DNA of 64,000 bases, taken from assembly GCA_900549025.1 (NCBI GenBank), contig URMZ01000004.1:1-64000 (forward strand). Direction: 5' to 3'. The notes under the pieces are model-generated. The model made no database searches. It was not told the origin of the DNA and saw nothing but the letters and a program-made list of their open reading frames with translations. Shown here piece by piece: positions 61,013-64,000 of the stretch. The DNA comes from an uncultured Collinsella sp. (GTDB lineage Bacteria > Actinomycetota > Coriobacteriia > Coriobacteriales > Coriobacteriaceae). Position 1 is the first letter of the stretch; each line of letters starts with the position of its first letter. The translations under genes were made by a program, and so were the position numbers.

Positions 61013-61072
61013 TTTGGTCCTTTGTGGTCAAGCATTTGGTCAGTGTTTGGTCGGCGTTTGGTTGGGTTTTGG
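61013..61072 (+). promoter_or_regulatory. Phased TTTGGTC array upstream of recA
   Basis: Six units (TTTGGTC, TTTGTGGTC, TTTGGTC, TTTGGTC, TTTGGTT, TTTTGGA) have GG cores at 61016, 61026, 61038, 61049, 61060 and 61071, that is steps of 10, 12, 11, 11 and 11 bp. All face the same side of the helix. The core TTTGGTCGGCGTTTGGTTGG (61046-61065) matches the elements at 3241 and 32590. The array ends 32 bp before the recA -35, a typical place for an activator or a cooperative repressor. Confidence 0.65.
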
Positions 61073-61104
61073 AAAGACCGCCTGCATATGATTGGCCTGA
61101 ACGG

Positions 61105-61133
61105 TTGACCACGAACAGCCGTTCGTTTATTAT
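61105..61133 (+). promoter_or_regulatory. recA promoter
   Basis: TTGACC, 17 bp, TATTAT. The spacer contains the LexA box at 61112-61125. The leader to the recA ATG is about 24 nt. Confidence 0.85.
61112..61125. promoter_or_regulatory. LexA/SOS box in the recA promoter
   Basis: CGAACAGCCGTTCG is a perfect CGAAC-N4-GTTCG palindrome, the Gram-positive/actinobacterial LexA site, placed between -35 and -10, where LexA binding blocks RNA polymerase. No second full box was seen in the window. Confidence 0.88.
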
Positions 61134-61163
61134 CGATGCAGGTTGTTAAGAGGAGGGCTATTC

Positions 61164-62312
61164 ATGGCCAAGAATTCAGGTCCCGTACGTACCGTTCATG
61201 TTCGCACGACGGGTAAAGAGCGCGATGAGATGATCGCCACCACCAAGGCCGAGATCGAGAAGAAATTCGGCCAGGGTTCCATCATGAGGTACGGCGACGG
61301 TGGTCCCGAGCTCGAGGTCGAGGCCATTCCCACGGGCGCCCTGGCCCTCGATGCCGCTCTGGGTATCGGCGGCGTGCCGCGCGGCCGTATCGTCGAGATT
61401 TACGGTCCTGAGTCCTCCGGTAAGACGACGCTTTCGCTCGAGATCCTGGCCGAGGCCCAGGCTATGGGCGGCGTTGTGGCATTTATCGATGCCGAGCACG
61501 CGCTCGATCCCACGTATGCCGCGCGCATCGGCGTGGATATCGACGAGGTGCTCATTTCCCAGCCCGATACGGGTGAGCAGGCGCTCGAGATCGTTGACAT
61601 GCTCGTGCGTTCCGGCGCCATCGATGCCATCGTCGTTGACTCCGTCGCCGCGCTGACCCCGCGTGCCGAGATCGAGGGAGAAATCGGCGACACTACGGTC
61701 GGTCTTCAGGCTCGCCTGATGAGCCAGGCGCTCCGTAAGCTCGCCGGCTCGCTGTCCAAGTCCAACACGACGTGCATCTTCATTAACCAGCTGCGTGAGA
61801 AGATCGGCGTCATGTTCGGCAACCCCGAGACTACGACGGGCGGCCGCGCCCTTAAGTTCTTCTCTTCGGTGCGTATCGACATTCGCCGTATCGACAGCAT
61901 TAAGCTTAAGGACGAGGTTATCGGTAACCGCGTGCGCGCCAAGGTCGTTAAGAACAAGGTGGCAGCTCCGTTCCGTTCTGCTGAGTTCGACATCATGTAC
62001 GGTACGGGCATCTCCAAGGAGGGCTCGATTCTGGACATGGCTGTCGAGTGCGGCATCTGCAAGAAGATGGGCTCCTGGTTTGCCTATGGCGAGGACAAGC
62101 TCGGCAACGGTCGCGAGGCCGCCAAGGCGTTCCTGCGCGAACACCCCGATTGCGCTGACGAGATTGAGCATAAGGTCCGCCTTGCCTGCGGACTTGAGTT
62201 TGATGACGATGCTCCGTCCGAGGTCGAGCTGACCGATCAGCCTGCGCCTGAGGAGTTTGACGAGCTTTACGCCATCGATGGTTCCGCCATGCTCGATGAT
62301 GACGACGAGTAG
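61164..62312 (+). CDS. recA: Recombinase RecA
   Basis: Strand-exchange protein and LexA co-protease. The 382 residues have Walker [10 protein letters not shown] at about 81, Walker [13 protein letters not shown], loop L1 with [20 protein letters not shown] (cut here to [10 protein letters not shown]), loop L2 [14 protein letters not shown], and an acidic C-terminal tail ([15 protein letters not shown]) that modulates activity. The N-terminus is about 15 residues longer than E. coli RecA. ATG 61164 has AGGAGG at 61151-61156. It is controlled by LexA and possibly by the TTTGGTC array; recX follows 11 nt downstream. Confidence 0.98.
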   Translation: MAKNSGPVRTVHVRTTGKERDEMIATTKAEIEKKFGQGSIMRYGDGGPELEVEAIPTGALALDAALGIGGVPRGRIVEIYGPESSGKTTLSLEILAEAQAMGGVVAFIDAEHALDPTYAARIGVDIDEVLISQPDTGEQALEIVDMLVRSGAIDAIVVDSVAALTPRAEIEGEIGDTTVGLQARLMSQALRKLAGSLSKSNTTCIFINQLREKIGVMFGNPETTTGGRALKFFSSVRIDIRRIDSIKLKDEVIGNRVRAKVVKNKVAAPFRSAEFDIMYGTGISKEGSILDMAVECGICKKMGSWFAYGEDKLGNGREAAKAFLREHPDCADEIEHKVRLACGLEFDDDAPSEVELTDQPAPEEFDELYAIDGSAMLDDDDE

Positions 62313-62323
62313 CGGTTACGCTC

Positions 62324-63016
62324 ATGTCGTATACGGTGACCGAGGCCACGGTCGTCTTTCCCGATAAGAAGGCGGCCTCCTCGTTCTCGAGCGGGTATGC
62401 GTCCAAAAAGCCTTGCGCACATATCGATTGTGAGCTTGAGGGCGGTTTTGAGCGGTCCATTTGGATTCCCGTGCGGGTCGCGCGGCTGTATGTCAAAAAC
62501 CGCCCCGATCTTCCCTGTGATTGGGACAACTTCCGTGAGGCGGTGCAGCTCATTGAGCGTAAATGTGCACTTACCATGGTGACCGAGATGTTATCGCGCC
62601 GCGACCATGCGACGGGTGAGGTCCGTGACAAGCTGGCTCGCTACGGCTTTCACCAGCCCGCAATCGATTTCGCCGTCGAGCGCGCCACCGAGTATCGCTT
62701 TTTAGACGAGAGCCGCTTTTGCTCGTACTTTATCGAGGAGCGCAAGCGGCGCGGTTGGGGACAGCGCAAAATCGAGACCGAGCTCAAGCGCCGTCATGTC
62801 GTGCTCGATGACATTCCCGGTTATCCCGAGGATTATTTTGCCGTCGAAGACGATTTGGCGCGTGCGTCAGCCCTGCTCGCCAAGCGTCGTGTTCCAGAGA
62901 CGCGCGGATTCGAAAAACTGGTTCGGTTTTTGATAGGCAAAGGCTTCTCGTATCACATCGCCGCCGATGCCGTTAAGGCACGTCTCGATGCCGAACGCGA
63001 GGAATGTGCAGTTTAG
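62324..63016 (+). CDS. recX: Regulatory protein RecX
   Basis: Inhibits RecA filaments. The 230 residues show the RecX three-helix repeats: CALTMVTEMLSRRDHATGEVRDKLARYGF and DESRFCSYFIEERKRRGWGQRKIETELKRR (each longer than quoted family cores RRDHATGEV and RGWGQRKI). A last repeat follows (KLVRFLIGKGFSYHIAADAV). An N-terminal domain of about 75 residues of unknown role precedes them. The start ATG 62324 follows recA closely, so they are co-transcribed. Confidence 0.92.
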   Translation: MSYTVTEATVVFPDKKAASSFSSGYASKKPCAHIDCELEGGFERSIWIPVRVARLYVKNRPDLPCDWDNFREAVQLIERKCALTMVTEMLSRRDHATGEVRDKLARYGFHQPAIDFAVERATEYRFLDESRFCSYFIEERKRRGWGQRKIETELKRRHVVLDDIPGYPEDYFAVEDDLARASALLAKRRVPETRGFEKLVRFLIGKGFSYHIAADAVKARLDAEREECAV

Positions 63017-63078
63017 GCGTATGCGCTTTGTGGCCCTGCCGTTCACCGCGTTTTAGCCGCCGTGCTGGGGCCATTTAT

Positions 63079-63107
63079 TTGACAGTTGTTGTGGTTCAAC
63101 GTACGAT
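63079..63107 (+). promoter_or_regulatory. Promoter upstream of RNase Y, within an inverted repeat
   Basis: TTGACA, 17 bp, TACGAT. TGACAGT (63080-63086) and ACTGTCA (63112-63118) flank the core promoter. It leaves a leader of about 160 nt before rny. Confidence 0.75.
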
Positions 63108-63212
63108 AAACACTGTCATTTGCTTTGTGATATGTGCTCATCTGTGATGAGTTTGTTTATATGTTTATCTGTATCCGACCCGCATAAGCTGCGCCCATAT
63201 TACTCAAATGTC

Positions 63213-63243
63213 GCGAGCCGTTCGTAAGGACGGTTCGCTTTGT
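63213..63243 (+). terminator. Hairpin in the RNase Y leader
   Basis: GCGAGCCGTTC pairs with GGACGGTTCGC (two mismatched or wobble positions) around a GTAA loop, followed by TTTGTTGTG. It lies between the promoter at 63079 and the rny start, so it may be an attenuator. Confidence 0.5.
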
Positions 63244-63273
63244 TGTGTAACGAATCCATAAAAAGGAGTGAGC

Positions 63274-64000
63274 ATGCCTATCATCGCAGCGCTCGTTGGC
63301 ATCGTTTTGGGTGCCATCGCCGCCATTGCCTACATGCGCACCGCCAAGCAGGGTAGTCTTCACGAGGCCGACGAAAAGATCCAGTCGGCACACGCACAGG
63401 CTGAGTCCCTGATCGGTGATGCTAAGCGTCAGGCCGAGACCCTCAAAAAAGAGGCTCTGCTCGAGGCTAAAGAGGAGATCATCAAGAACAAGCAGGCCGC
63501 CGAGGCCGAGGACAAGCAGCGTAAGAGCGAGATTCGTACGCTCGAGAACCGCGTGATGCAGCGCGAGGAGTCCCTTGATCGCCGAAACGACGCTCTCGAC
63601 AAGCGTGAGCACCAGCTGTCCAGCCAGGCCGGTCAGGTCGAGAAGCGCTCCCGCGAGCTTGAGGAGCTCTGCGCCAAGCAGACCTCCGAGCTCGAGCGTA
63701 TCGCCGACCTGACCCGCGAGGACGCCCACAAGGAGCTCCTCGATAAGGTTCGCGGCGAGGTCACCCACGAGGCTGCCACGATCATTCGCGAGTCCGAGCA
63801 GCAGGTTCGCGCCGAGTGCCACAAGACCGCCCAGGAGATTCTGTCCCTGGCGATTCAGCGCTGCGCTGCCGACCACACAGCCGAGGTCACCGTTACCTCC
63901 GTGCACATTCCCTCTGATGACCTCAAGGGCCGTATCATCGGTCGCGAGGGTCGCAACATCCGGACCTTCGAGCAGGTTTCCGGCGTCAACCTCGTGATCG
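63274..64000 (+). CDS. rny: Ribonuclease Y, N-terminal part (3' end outside window)
   Basis: Membrane-bound endoribonuclease that starts mRNA decay. About 242 residues are visible: an N-terminal membrane anchor (PIIAALVGIVLGAIAAIAYM), a long charged coiled coil (about 25-190) and the beginning of the KH domain (GRIIGREGRNIRTFEQVSG). The HD catalytic domain lies beyond the edge. The ATG at 63274 has AAAAGGAG at 63261-63268. The order recA-recX-rny is common in Gram-positives. Confidence 0.96.
   Translation, partial: MPIIAALVGIVLGAIAAIAYMRTAKQGSLHEADEKIQSAHAQAESLIGDAKRQAETLKKEALLEAKEEIIKNKQAAEAEDKQRKSEIRTLENRVMQREESLDRRNDALDKREHQLSSQAGQVEKRSRELEELCAKQTSELERIADLTREDAHKELLDKVRGEVTHEAATIIRESEQQVRAECHKTAQEILSLAIQRCAADHTAEVTVTSVHIPSDDLKGRIIGREGRNIRTFEQVSGVNLVI

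Overview
The window is a gene-dense, high-GC piece of bacterial chromosome. It most likely comes from Collinsella or a close relative in the Coriobacteriia (Actinomycetota). Supporting evidence is an actinobacterial-type integration host factor (mIHF) upstream of gmk, RNase J together with RNase Y, many GTG/TTG starts, a fermentative AdhE, a LexA box of the CGAAC-N4-GTTCG type, and gene order. This is recognition by eye, without a database search. Almost everything is core housekeeping. The only clear mobile item is a small transposase-like gene bounded by 49-bp inverted repeats. I see no tRNA, rRNA, CRISPR array or prophage.

Layout: (1) 1-3142: end of pyruvate phosphate dikinase, ribosomal protein L19, RNase HII. 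(2) 3241-8541: a DNA-uptake and recombination operon, yraN-comM-dprA-trmFO-xer. (3) 8590-18873: a long translation and envelope series, rpsB-tsf, then pyrH-frr-uppS-cdsA-dxr-rseP-ispG-proS, linking nucleotide supply, ribosome recycling and isoprenoid/lipid precursor synthesis. (4) 18978-24046: minus-strand kinase-like gene, adhE, the RAYT element (plus strand) and rpmB. (5) 24343-29925: pyrimidine operon pyrR-B-C-K-D-F behind a structured leader; pyrE and carAB are not here. (6) 30008-32514: mihF-gmk-rpoZ-thiI. (7) 32590-36739: comEA-comEC (DNA import channel) and holA. (8) 36789-49194: rpsT, lepA, dusB, hemW, two tandem DnaJ-type genes, mtaB, phoH, ybeY, dgkA, era, recO, rpsO. (9) 49297-60906: pnp, RNase J, ftsK, rodZ-like, yajQ, rimO, pgsA, cinA. 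(10) 61013-64000: recA-recX and the start of RNase Y.

The most interesting signal is regulatory. A near-identical 20-bp direct-repeat element, built on TTTGGTC units phased at 11 bp, lies 71-98 bp upstream of yraN-comM-dprA, of comEA-comEC and of recA. In front of recA it is expanded to about six phased units, next to a consensus promoter that carries a LexA box. These are the transformation and recombination genes of the window, so I propose an undescribed competence/recombination operator in this lineage.

Other points of note: a DnaJ-like protein whose C-terminal half is replaced by membrane helices; a site-2 protease with an inserted helical, winged-helix-like domain; a tyrosine recombinase that seems to start at a near-cognate ATA overlapping the upstream stop; a 12-bp inverted repeat upstream of the adhE promoter; and a recurrent extended -10 promoter (TGCTATNNT).
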